A DNA stretch of 29,502 bases from Sulfurovum sp. (lineage in GTDB: Bacteria; Campylobacterota; Campylobacteria; Campylobacterales; Sulfurovaceae). The stretch lies in assembly GCA_023955225.1 (NCBI GenBank), contig JAGSGJ010000025.1, positions 1 to 29,502 on the forward strand, written 5' to 3'. Shown piece after piece: positions 7,920-14,867 of this stretch. Below the pieces are notes generated by a model, which made no database searches, was not told where the DNA came from, and saw only the letters and a program-made list of their open reading frames with translations. Each line of letters starts with the position of its first letter. The stretch's first letter is position 1. Position numbers and translations under genes: made by a program.

Positions 7920-8011
7920 TTATAGAACGCATATAAGGCAAAGCCTCATATTGCTACGTTAACACTGTGTTTACTTCAGCAGTAGGCTCAGCGACTAGTC
8001 GCATAAAAGGG
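7920..8011 (+). repeat. structured intercistronic element, copy A
   Basis: This fills the gap between the trmN6-like stop and the ykgJ-like ribosome binding site. The first hairpin is AGGC-AAA-GCCT (7936-7946), with flanking ATAT arms. A longer-range stem joins 7952-7955 to 7981-7984. The core TTCAGCAGTAGGCTCA (7975-7990) is identical in copy B. The last hairpin is GCGA-CTAG-TCGC (7991-8002), followed by AAAAGGG (8005-8011). Relative to copy B, both hairpins differ by compensatory pairs. Its role is unknown: a cis-regulatory leader, an RNA processing site or a small mobile palindromic element are all possible. Confidence 0.65.
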
Positions 8012-8016
8012 AATTA

Positions 8017-8391
8017 ATGGAATTAATGACACATGAGCAGTACACGTTTAAATTTAATCCTAATGAATGCGAAGCCTGTGGTGGGCACTGTTGTACAGGA
8101 GAGAGCGGTTATATCTGGGCTAAATATGCTGAGATAGAGAAAATGGCAGAGTTTGTTAACCTTAGCGTAGAAGATTTTGCTACAATGTATTTAAGAAAAG
8201 TAAAACATCGATATTCTCTGATAGAAAAGAAACTGGCACCAGATAACTTTGCCTGTGTATTTTTTGATGAGTCGATGAAGCGTTGTTCCATTTACCCTGT
8301 ACGGCCTTTACAGTGTCGTACTTTCCCATTTTGGGAACAATTTAAAAATGATAAAGAAGAGGTACGTAAAGAGTGTCCTGGAATCGTGTAG
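8017..8391 (+). CDS. YkgJ-family cysteine-cluster protein
   Basis: A 124-aa protein with the CxxCxxxCC motif (C18, C21, C25, C26), then isolated C80, C90 in RCSIYPVRPLQC, C100 and C120: eight cysteines in all. This pattern defines the YkgJ / UPF0153 family, predicted to bind zinc or an iron-sulfur cluster; no biochemical role is firmly known to me. AAAAGGG lies 5 nt before ATG 8017, with a second in-frame ATG at 8026. Its 3' end overlaps the next gene by 19 bp, so the two are probably coupled. The leader is structured copy A. Confidence 0.75.
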   Translation: MELMTHEQYTFKFNPNECEACGGHCCTGESGYIWAKYAEIEKMAEFVNLSVEDFATMYLRKVKHRYSLIEKKLAPDNFACVFFDESMKRCSIYPVRPLQCRTFPFWEQFKNDKEEVRKECPGIV

Positions 8392-9626
8392 TTTTAACCC
8401 TATTTATAGTCTTTAGCTTTGGTACAGCATCTAGTTATGCCAAGGAACTTATGAAGATAAGTGAAGATGAGCTGATTATCAGAGGACTTTTATATGATGA
8501 ATATAAAGCCTATGAAAGCAGTTATCAAGTCTATAAAAGACTTTATGACGATACCGGGGCAGAGATCTATCTGTTTAAGGAAGCTACTTCTGCATTAATG
8601 AGTAGAAATCATATACTGGAGAGTATCACACGTTTAAAAACATGGGATGAGGTTAATCCGGACAGAATTGAAGTGAGACGTCTTCTTATCCCTCTTTATC
8701 TTACCGTAAGACAAGTGAAAAATGCGACAATAGAAGCAGAACACCTGATTGAACAGTCAAAAGAACCTATGGATTTGGATCTGGCTTCAAATTCATTTTT
8801 GTATGCCGGAAAATTTAAACGGGCATTAGAACTTTTAAGCAGAGTATATGAAACTGTGCCTAGAGAAGAGATCTTACTTCGAATGATTGATATTATGGAT
8901 GAGTTTACAGGCGAACGTAGAAAGGCTATACAGTTACTTGAAACACATCGTCGTATGAATATTGTAAGTCATGATGTCTATGTGAGATTACTTTTACTTT
9001 ACCAAAAAGAAAAAGATATTGATGGTATCTTAGAGACGTATAAAGCACTTTATATACAAGATAATGATGAACAGTACCTGACTAAGATTATAGATGCCTA
9101 TGTCTATAAAAGAGATATTGATGGTGCTATTATTTTCTTAGAAAAAGATCAAAGTAGAAATGATGTACTTTATGAACTCTATAAGAGACAAAGATATTTT
9201 TCTAAGGCATTAACCCTTGTGGATAAACTTTATAGTGAAGATAAAGATTCAAAATGGCTAGCAGAGAAAGGGGTACTCCTTTTCGAGAACTCAGAAGACA
9301 AAAATGATAAAAAAATGATAGAAGATGTGATCTCTCATTTTGAAAAAGCCATTGCATTAGGCAATGATGACAGTATTTATCTCAATTATTATGGTTATAC
9401 ACTGATAGATAAAGAGGTCAATGTCAAAAAAGGTATTGATGTTATAGAGAATGCATTGATCCAACAACCTGATAATATGTATTATTTAGATTCTTTAGCA
9501 TGGGGATATTATAAAGAACGTAAGTGTGATAAAGCCTATAAACTTATGAAAAGAGTGGTTGAGGAAGAAGGACTGGAAGAAATTGAAATTATAGAACATT
9601 GGGATGCGATTAAACAGTGTAAGTAA
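8373..9626 (+). CDS. exported tetratricopeptide-repeat protein
   Basis: This 417-aa protein begins with a signal peptide (MSWNRVVLTLFIVFSFGTAS, then SYA before the cut), which supports the GTG start at 8373 even though it lies inside the ykgJ-like gene. The rest is helical, with degenerate TPR units. Clear ones are near the C-terminus: ISHFEKAIALGNDDSIYLNYYGYTL and the DSLAWGYYKERKCDKAYKLM repeat. It is probably a periplasmic or outer-membrane-associated scaffold. Similar TPR proteins in this phylum are annotated only as hypothetical. There is no lipobox at the signal cleavage region. Confidence 0.7.
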   Translation: MSWNRVVLTLFIVFSFGTASSYAKELMKISEDELIIRGLLYDEYKAYESSYQVYKRLYDDTGAEIYLFKEATSALMSRNHILESITRLKTWDEVNPDRIEVRRLLIPLYLTVRQVKNATIEAEHLIEQSKEPMDLDLASNSFLYAGKFKRALELLSRVYETVPREEILLRMIDIMDEFTGERRKAIQLLETHRRMNIVSHDVYVRLLLLYQKEKDIDGILETYKALYIQDNDEQYLTKIIDAYVYKRDIDGAIIFLEKDQSRNDVLYELYKRQRYFSKALTLVDKLYSEDKDSKWLAEKGVLLFENSEDKNDKKMIEDVISHFEKAIALGNDDSIYLNYYGYTLIDKEVNVKKGIDVIENALIQQPDNMYYLDSLAWGYYKERKCDKAYKLMKRVVEEEGLEEIEIIEHWDAIKQCK

Positions 9627-9644
9627 TCCTAATATGGAACTAGA

Positions 9645-9650
9645 TATAAT
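9645..9650 (+). promoter_or_regulatory. probable -10 box for trpC
   Basis: A perfect TATAAT lies 28 nt upstream of the trpC ATG in the short AT-rich gap after the TPR gene. Confidence 0.5.
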
Positions 9651-9678
9651 ACAAAAAAATTTAGCTTAAGGTAGATAA

Positions 9679-10473
9679 ATGGCTCAGATATTAGATGAAA
9701 TTCTTAAAAAAACAAGAGCAGATTTAGAGAAACGAAAAGTTGAGTATCCATTAGAATGGTTAGGTCGTTCGCTTGCTTTTAACCCTTTTGTACCTAAAGA
9801 TGTAAAAAGTGCACTTAGGTCAACAGAGGAGAATCCTTACCGTATCATCGCAGAAGTAAAAAAGGCGAGCCCTAGTAAGGGTGTGATACGTGCAGATTTT
9901 AACCCTGTGGAGATAGCGCAAGCCTATGAAAAAGGTGGGGCAGATTCACTTTCCATCCTTACAGAACCTCATTTTTTTCAAGGCGATAAAGAGTACTTAG
10001 GCATGGTGCGCCGTTATGTTAATTTGCCTTTACTTAGAAAAGATTTTATTGTTGATAAATACCAGTTAGTGGAAGCATTAGCATTTGGTGCAGACTATGT
10101 ACTGCTTATAGCTGCGGCATTGAGTCGAAAAGAGCTTAAAGAACTTTATAACTATGCTTTGCATTTAGGACTTGATGTTCTTGTAGAAGTACATGATAAA
10201 TCCGATCTTATTAAAGCGACATTTGCAGGAGCAGATATTATCGGGATTAACCACCGTAACCTTGAAACATTTGAGATGGACATGCGCCTCAGTGAAAAAC
10301 TTATACCACTTATTCCAAATGGTAAGATCATTGTGGCTGAATCCGGTATCAATGACCATGAAACCGTAGTAGAACTTTCTAAGATAGGTGCAGATGCATT
10401 TTTGGTAGGTGAACATTTTATGAGACAAGATGATATTACTGCGGCTATTAAAGCTGTGAAGTATGGGAATTGA
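9679..10473 (+). CDS. trpC: indole-3-glycerol phosphate synthase
   Basis: A 264-aa TIM-barrel enzyme that closes the indole ring from CdRP in tryptophan synthesis. The family signatures are AEVKKASPSKG, LSILTEPHFFQG, LLRKDFIVDKYQ, VLVEVHD, IIGINHRNL and VAESGI. It has normal length and is monofunctional, with no fused TrpF domain. AAGG lies 8 nt before the ATG. No other trp gene is adjacent, so in this genome trpC is separated from the rest of the pathway or at least not in the usual cluster. Confidence 0.95.
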   Translation: MAQILDEILKKTRADLEKRKVEYPLEWLGRSLAFNPFVPKDVKSALRSTEENPYRIIAEVKKASPSKGVIRADFNPVEIAQAYEKGGADSLSILTEPHFFQGDKEYLGMVRRYVNLPLLRKDFIVDKYQLVEALAFGADYVLLIAAALSRKELKELYNYALHLGLDVLVEVHDKSDLIKATFAGADIIGINHRNLETFEMDMRLSEKLIPLIPNGKIIVAESGINDHETVVELSKIGADAFLVGEHFMRQDDITAAIKAVKYGN

Positions 10474-10489
10474 TTTTTTTATAGTTTGA

Positions 10490-10680
10490 TTTTAAATGTT
10501 GTACTTCCACGGCTCCTCTCTATTTTTTTATAAAAAGCGCTTTAAGCGAAGAGAGGAAGTGCCCTTGGGATGAGCAAAAAGCGTCATGGCTCTCGAGTCA
10601 CTTCGCTTTTCTGGCACTAAATGCCGATACCCCTGTCGCTAAAGCGTAAGTGGGGTGCATGGACGTTCGGGTCGACATTA
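10490..10680. repeat. hairpin-rich spacer, possible interspersed repeat
   Basis: This fills the space between the convergent ends of trpC (+) and yqeY (-). Visible stems are CCTCTCT (10515-10521) with AGAGAGG (10550-10556), enclosing the palindrome AAAGCGCTTT (10534-10543); GGCA-CTAAA-TGCC (10613-10625); and an ACCCC...GGGGT hairpin near 10628-10656 enclosing CGCT-AA-AGCG. No convincing ORF is present. It looks like a composite foldback repeat or a decayed structured RNA. I cannot assign it. Confidence 0.5.
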
Positions 10681-10691
10681 TAAATGGATGG

Positions 10692-11135
10692 TTAAGAAAG
10701 TAACTTCTTTACCATAACATTGATACGTCCACCATCTGCTCGGCTTCCTATGGCAGCCTTAGCACCACCCATGACTTTACCCATATCTTTCATGCTTTCA
10801 GCACCTACAGTAGCTATGACTTCTTTAAGTACAGACTCTAACTCTGCATCATCCATAGGTTCTGGAAGATAGGCTTTAACTATGGCCATTTCTGCATCTT
10901 CTTTTTCTACGAGGTCATTACGTCCCGCATCAGCAAACTGAGCTTTTGCATCTTCTCTTTGTTTCATATATTTCATCAAGATAGCTTCAACATCACTGTC
11001 TGTCACATCTCTACGTTCATCTACTTCTATCTGTTTAATAGCGGCTTGGATATTTCTAAGTGTATCTCTTTTTACTGTCTCTTTTGCGCGCATAGCGTCT
11101 TTGATATCATTTTTAATTTGTGCATTTAAACTCAT
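10692..11135 (-). CDS. yqeY: GatB/YqeY domain protein
   Basis: A 147-aa all-helical protein of the YqeY family, with MRAKETVKRDTLRNIQAAIKQ, MKYMKQREDAKAQF, AYLPEPMDDAEL and the C-terminal MGKVMGGAKAAIGSRADGG. The domain is shared with the tail of GatB and is thought to contact tRNA; stand-alone YqeY has no firmly defined function. GGAG lies just upstream of the minus-strand ATG. A TATAAT box on the minus strand (11164-11169) gives it its own promoter, divergent from the 87-aa gene. Confidence 0.88.
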   Translation of the reverse strand: MSLNAQIKNDIKDAMRAKETVKRDTLRNIQAAIKQIEVDERRDVTDSDVEAILMKYMKQREDAKAQFADAGRNDLVEKEDAEMAIVKAYLPEPMDDAELESVLKEVIATVGAESMKDMGKVMGGAKAAIGSRADGGRINVMVKKLLS

Positions 11136-11163
11136 GTGGATTCTCCATTCTAGATTTAAAGTG

Positions 11164-11169
11164 ATTATA
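11164..11169 (-). promoter_or_regulatory. probable -10 box for yqeY
   Basis: The minus strand reads TATAAT here, 28 nt upstream of the yqeY start. It lies one base from the plus-strand TATAAT of the neighbouring gene. Confidence 0.5.
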
Positions 11170-11170
11170 C

Positions 11171-11176
11171 TATAAT
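11171..11176 (+). promoter_or_regulatory. -10 box directly at the start of the 87-aa gene
   Basis: TATAAT ends only 6 nt before ATG 11183, so a normally spaced transcript would start at or next to the initiation codon. There is no Shine-Dalgarno sequence. Confidence 0.45.
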
Positions 11177-11182
11177 CCCTCT

Positions 11183-11446
11183 ATGATAATCACAATAGAA
11201 GATAAACAATTTGACACAGCTAAGATCACGCAACTCTATCCCGCAGCTGTGGTAAAGACAGGACATGAAGACGAGACAACACAAGTGAGTCTTGAATGGT
11301 TAGATGTTGAGGCAAAAGGTAAGGTTGAGGTCGTGGGGTTTGGTATTTTTGTCAATCTTGGAGAAGATGAAAAACACTCTTTTATTTTTAAAACAAAAGA
11401 AGAAATGGATGAAGCTGTAGGGCATATAGCCACACAGCTACAGTAA
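11183..11446 (+). CDS. hypothetical protein, 87 aa, possibly leaderless mRNA
   Basis: I do not recognise this protein. It is acidic and soluble-looking, with alternating strand-like stretches (MIITIEDKQFDT, TQVSLEWLDV, KVEVVGFGIFVNL, KHSFIFKTKEEM) and a final helix, compatible with a small alpha/beta fold. There are no cysteines and no membrane segment. The only sensible start is ATG 11183, which lacks a ribosome binding site and sits 6 nt after a TATAAT. It is flanked by yqeY (divergent) and msrB (convergent, 11 bp apart), so it is a lone transcription unit. Confidence 0.65.
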   Translation: MIITIEDKQFDTAKITQLYPAAVVKTGHEDETTQVSLEWLDVEAKGKVEVVGFGIFVNLGEDEKHSFIFKTKEEMDEAVGHIATQLQ

Positions 11447-11457
11447 CAAATATCTTA

Positions 11458-11853
11458 TTAGTCTTCTTTAAAATCCAAAGAAGCAGAGTTAATGCAGTAG
11501 CGCTGGTATGTAGGCGCTGGGCCATCAGGAAATACATGTCCTAGATGTGAACCACATGCACCACAACATACTTCTACACGTACCATACCATGGCCACTAT
11601 CTGTAATTTCTTCTATATCTTCTTCGTTTATAGGTTGAAAGTAACTTGGCCAACCTGTACCTGAATCAAATTTTGTTTTCGAAGAAAAAAGTGGTGTTCC
11701 ACAACATTTACAGGTGTAGGTACCTTCGCGTTTAGAATCCCAAAATTCATTTTGGAACGGTGCTTCTGTACCGTGGTTTAAGCACACATTATACTCCAAT
11801 GGTGTTAACTCTTTTTCTAATTTATCTTTATCTAATTCTATTTTATAAGCCAT
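11458..11853 (-). CDS. msrB: peptide-methionine (R)-S-oxide reductase
   Basis: A 131-aa MsrB that reduces methionine-R-sulfoxide in proteins, repairing oxidative damage. The zinc site is visible as two CxxC pairs (C48/C51 and C97/C100). The catalytic Cys is C120 in RYCINSASL. GTGWPSYF and GSHLGHVFPDGP are family signatures. The domain stands alone, not fused to MsrA, and has no signal peptide, so it is cytoplasmic. Two ATGs are adjacent; AAGGA is 5 nt from the inner one, which I chose (the outer one would start at 11856). A TATGAT box on the minus strand (11878-11883) may be its promoter. Confidence 0.93.
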   Translation of the reverse strand: MAYKIELDKDKLEKELTPLEYNVCLNHGTEAPFQNEFWDSKREGTYTCKCCGTPLFSSKTKFDSGTGWPSYFQPINEEDIEEITDSGHGMVRVEVCCGACGSHLGHVFPDGPAPTYQRYCINSASLDFKED

Positions 11854-11945
11854 CATAATCCTTGGTAATTTTTTACTATCATAACAGATTTTCTTTGGAT
11901 TTAAGTTAGATTATCTTATCATTCGATAACTACATTGGAGAAACT

Positions 11946-12590
11946 ATGACAACATTTCAACTATTACTTCTTATTGTCGCTGGAGGAGTATTTTATCTTT
12001 TTTTTAAACAACTTTTTTCAGGAAATCATCCTAAAAGAGGCGTCGACTTTGAAGCGAAAGTGGCAGATGAACAGATAGGCGGTATCAACCGTCCTGATAA
12101 AACATTTTCTACACCTTCTGTACAGCCTACACGTATGGAACAACTTTTAAAAATGACCGATGATGCAGTGGAGAAAAAAGATTTCGAAGAAGCAAAAAAA
12201 GCATTGGGTTCAGCACTCATTATAGAAGAGAACAATACAAAAGTACTCCAGAAAATGGGTTATGTGTGTATGCAGACAGGTGAATTTGAAGAAGCCAAAG
12301 AGAGTTATGAAAAACTTTTGTCACTAGATGATACGGATGATATGGCACATGCGTTACTTGCTAATGTATTACATAAACTCTCAGATGAAGAGGGAGCAGA
12401 AAAACACCATGAACGTGCTCTTTTACTTGACCCGGAGTATGCACCTCACCACTTTAACTATGCAAATACTTTGTATGAGCTAGGGCGTAAGAAAGAAGCA
12501 CTTGTAGGCTATACCAAAGCATATGAGTTAGATGATACATTGGAAGAAGCGAAAAAAATGATGAAAGAACTAGGGAGTGATAATGAGTAG
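11946..12590 (+). CDS. membrane-anchored TPR protein
   Basis: A 214-aa protein. The N-terminal helix LLLLIVAGGVFYLFFKQLF (about residues 5-23) anchors it in the inner membrane, and a linker follows. About four TPR units occupy residues 60-210, with clear repeats such as VLQKMGYVCMQTGEFEEAKE, AHALLANVLHKLSDEEGAEK and HFNYANTLYELGRKKEALVG. This is a protein-protein interaction scaffold of unknown partner. GGAG precedes the ATG. The stop codon overlaps the small CxxC gene by 8 bp, so the two are probably coupled and may work together. Confidence 0.75.
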   Translation: MTTFQLLLLIVAGGVFYLFFKQLFSGNHPKRGVDFEAKVADEQIGGINRPDKTFSTPSVQPTRMEQLLKMTDDAVEKKDFEEAKKALGSALIIEENNTKVLQKMGYVCMQTGEFEEAKESYEKLLSLDDTDDMAHALLANVLHKLSDEEGAEKHHERALLLDPEYAPHHFNYANTLYELGRKKEALVGYTKAYELDDTLEEAKKMMKELGSDNE

Positions 12591-12807
12591 TCCATGTTTT
12601 GTAACGCAGGAAGCAACAAAAGAGATACTTTTACGTGTAACCAATGTATGTGCCGAGTGTTATGATGATATTAATGAAGGTGACACTATCCATTATGATA
12701 TGCAAAATTACCGTTATTTATGTAAATCTTGTCAAGAGAGACTTTGTGCACAGATGAATGAAAACTGTGAGGTTATTGAGGATGAAGCTCCTGGGCTTTT
12801 TTGTTAA
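12583..12807 (+). CDS. small CxxC protein, probable zinc ribbon
   Basis: A 74-aa protein with CAEC (23-26) and CKSC (47-50), spaced like a four-Cys zinc ribbon, plus C5, C55, C62 and the terminal C74: eight cysteines in all. The sequence between the pairs (INEGDTIHYDMQNYRYL) resembles the beta hairpin seen in treble-clef or ribbon folds. I place the start at ATG 12583, with GGGAG (12572-12576) upstream, rather than at the GTG two codons earlier. It overlaps the TPR gene's stop. No family is recognised with confidence. Confidence 0.65.
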   Translation: MSSPCFVTQEATKEILLRVTNVCAECYDDINEGDTIHYDMQNYRYLCKSCQERLCAQMNENCEVIEDEAPGLFC

Positions 12808-12822
12808 GGTAAAACCTTCGTC

Positions 12823-12870
12823 ATCCTTGTGTTTGTACCCTAAGGGTATTTCCTGCGGGCATACGAGGAT
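12823..12870. terminator. nested hairpin between convergent genes
   Basis: ATCCTTGTGT (12823-12832) pairs with ATACGAGGAT (12861-12870), including two wobbles. Inside it TACCC (12836-12840) pairs with GGGTA (12844-12848). There is no adjacent long T-run, so it may be a repeat rather than a simple terminator. Confidence 0.4.
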
Positions 12871-12940
12871 TTACATGTATATAAACTGTAATTCCGCAAT
12901 TGAAATAACTCCAATTACTTAACTTCTCTTTGTTCCTTTT

Positions 12941-12965
12941 CTTTTTTGTTGATGTAACAAAAAAG
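12941..12965. terminator. T-rich hairpin, probable bidirectional terminator
   Basis: CTTTTTTGTT (12941-12950) and AACAAAAAAG (12956-12965) form a perfect 10-bp stem with a 5-nt loop, between the small CxxC gene (+) and pdxA (-). The purine/pyrimidine bias continues on both sides. The flanks resemble a widespread class of intergenic foldback repeats. Confidence 0.5.
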
Positions 12966-13051
12966 AGAAACGAATCCAAAAGAAAAAAATGCAAACTTCT
13001 GACGTGTTGAATAAATTTTATTATACATTCGTATTTTTATGGGCTAATTAA

Positions 13052-13987
13052 TTATCCTCTGAAACTTTTGTCATTCACTATATATTTAACTGCATTCAAG
13101 TAACTCAAACTACTTAATTCTATCCCTTTGTATGCGATATCAAACGCTGTTCCATGATCTACAGAGGTTCTGTGTATCGGCAGGTTTAATGATACGTTGA
13201 TGCCTTCATCAAAATATAAGGCTTTGAGAGGTGCTAAGCCCTGGTCATGGTACATTGCTATGTAGTGTGTATAGTTTGCTCGTACCCTTGGTGTGAATGC
13301 CACATCCGGTACAAGCAGAGAACTGTATATTTCTTTACCTATTTCTGTATGAGCATTGTCTATAGCTTTTTCTATGATACGTTCTTCATCACCTAGTACA
13401 CCGTCATCTCCGGCATGGGGATTGAGTCCTAAAACACCTACTTGTGTGTTGGGTCTGGCTGTTTTATAAAAGTCTATAAGAAATCGGGTTAAATCTTTTT
13501 CGTTGATACTCCCGGCTACTTCTTTAAGCGGTATATGTTCAGTAAAAAGAGCGACGTACATCTTAGGTGAACCTAACATCATAATGGCTTCTGCATCAAA
13601 AAAATCTCTCAACGCATCAGTATGGCCTTTATACGCTACGCCCGCTAACTCCCATGCTTTTTTATGTATGGGTAAGGTGGTGATGGCATCTACTTCTTTG
13701 TTACGTGCTAGTTCAACAGCTTTTACAAATGAGGCATAAGCATATGCTCCGCTCTCTTTAGAGACTACTCCTGCTTCTATTTCAAAGTGTGCCGCAATGT
13801 TTTCTATGGTTTTAAAATCAGCAGGTATAGGTAGTTTTAATTTTTGGGCTGCTTGTTCCAGCATGCTTCTGTCTATGCAGTAAACAGTTTCTACTTCTTT
13901 AGAAATGATATCATGATTCTCAAGGATAAGTTGGATGCCTATACCGTTGAGATCACCGATAGATATGGCTACTTTTTTTCTTGACAT
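13052..13987 (-). CDS. pdxA: 4-hydroxythreonine-4-phosphate dehydrogenase
   Basis: A 311-aa NAD(P)-dependent oxidoreductase of the DXP-dependent pyridoxal phosphate pathway. It oxidises 4-phosphohydroxy-threonine, which decarboxylates to the amine used by PdxJ. The GDxxGIG start motif (GDLNGIG), metal-ligand histidines H151, H191 in NPHAGDDG and H247 in MYHDQG, and the GHTD segment are all present. It lies one base downstream of pdxJ on the same strand, so this is a pdxJ-pdxA operon and the products act in consecutive steps. Confidence 0.95.
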   Translation of the reverse strand: MSRKKVAISIGDLNGIGIQLILENHDIISKEVETVYCIDRSMLEQAAQKLKLPIPADFKTIENIAAHFEIEAGVVSKESGAYAYASFVKAVELARNKEVDAITTLPIHKKAWELAGVAYKGHTDALRDFFDAEAIMMLGSPKMYVALFTEHIPLKEVAGSINEKDLTRFLIDFYKTARPNTQVGVLGLNPHAGDDGVLGDEERIIEKAIDNAHTEIGKEIYSSLLVPDVAFTPRVRANYTHYIAMYHDQGLAPLKALYFDEGINVSLNLPIHRTSVDHGTAFDIAYKGIELSSLSYLNAVKYIVNDKSFRG

Positions 13988-13988
13988 G

Positions 13989-14771
13989 TTATCTTATCAA
14001 CATAGATTTCATATCTATGATTGCTTGTTCAAGCCCAGTATAGACAGAACGAGCGATAATACTTTGTCCGATATTCAGCTCTTCTATCGTCTCTATCTCG
14101 GCGATCTCTTTGACATTTTGCATATTGAGTCCATGTCCTGCTGCTACACGTAAACTTAGTTCCATTGCATCACATGAGAGTAGACGTAGGTTACACAGTT
14201 CATCATTGAGCATTTGTTTGAGTATCTTACGTGAGAGCTCAAGCTCTGGTATGCTGTGGTGGGTTTTGGAGAGATTTGTGTAGAGCATCGCGTAAATGTT
14301 CGCATATTTTCCCGTATGAAACTCTATCCACTCGACACCCAGCTCAAGTGATGCATTCACCGCATCTAAAGTAGGGTCTATGAAAAGTGAGACTTCTATC
14401 TCTTCTTTTTGAAGTCTTTTTATGGCTTCTTTGAGTTTAGGTTGCTCTCCCATGATTGCAAGACCACCCTCAGTAGTGACCTCTTCACGCTTTTCTGGTA
14501 CGAGTGTCACACGGTGAGGTCTAAGATCACAAGCGATGTCTATCATTTCAGAAGAGATGGCACACTCGAGATTAACAGGTAGGGAAGAGAGTTCTATGAT
14601 GTTTTTGGCATCCATATCTTGCATATGTCGTCTGTCTTCACGAAGGTGAATAGTGATTTGGTCTGCTCCCGCACGTTTACAAATGCTCAGTGCATCAAGC
14701 GGATCAGGGTCTGCTACCTTTCTTGCTTCTCTCAGTACGGCGATGTGGTCAATGTTTACACCCAATAACAT
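13989..14771 (-). CDS. pdxJ: pyridoxine 5'-phosphate synthase
   Basis: A 260-aa TIM-barrel enzyme that condenses the PdxA product with deoxyxylulose 5-phosphate to give pyridoxine 5'-phosphate. Signatures are LGVNIDHIAVLREAR, DPDPLDAL, ITIHLREDRRHM, VTLVPEKREE, SLFIDPT, EFHTGKYA and AGHGLN. GGGAG lies 7 nt upstream of the minus-strand ATG at 14771. A TATAAT box on the minus strand (14802-14807) is its likely promoter, divergent from the thioredoxin-like gene. Confidence 0.96.
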   Translation of the reverse strand: MLLGVNIDHIAVLREARKVADPDPLDALSICKRAGADQITIHLREDRRHMQDMDAKNIIELSSLPVNLECAISSEMIDIACDLRPHRVTLVPEKREEVTTEGGLAIMGEQPKLKEAIKRLQKEEIEVSLFIDPTLDAVNASLELGVEWIEFHTGKYANIYAMLYTNLSKTHHSIPELELSRKILKQMLNDELCNLRLLSCDAMELSLRVAAGHGLNMQNVKEIAEIETIEELNIGQSIIARSVYTGLEQAIIDMKSMLIR

Positions 14772-14801
14772 ATATGAGCTCCCTTGAATAATATTAATTT
14801 G

Positions 14802-14807
14802 ATTATA
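14802..14807 (-). promoter_or_regulatory. probable -10 box for pdxJ-pdxA
   Basis: The minus strand reads TATAAT, 30 nt upstream of the pdxJ start. Confidence 0.5.
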
Positions 14808-14832
14808 GCAAAAGTTCTTAAGATAGAATTTG

Positions 14833-14838
14833 TATAAT
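14833..14838 (+). promoter_or_regulatory. probable -10 box for the thioredoxin-like gene
   Basis: Plus-strand TATAAT lies 29 nt upstream of ATG 14868, back to back with the pdxJ promoter. Confidence 0.5.
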
Positions 14839-14867
14839 CGATTATATTTAGAATATGTGGAGAGAAA

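Noticed and set aside
10501..10660. GAGAGGAAGTGCCC vaguely resembles the conserved start of RNase P RNA
   Set aside because: The other conserved RNase P blocks are missing and the space is too short.
10560..10680. Possible integron attC-like foldback
   Set aside because: No GTTRRRY / RYYYAAC core sites at the ends and no cassette gene or integrase nearby.
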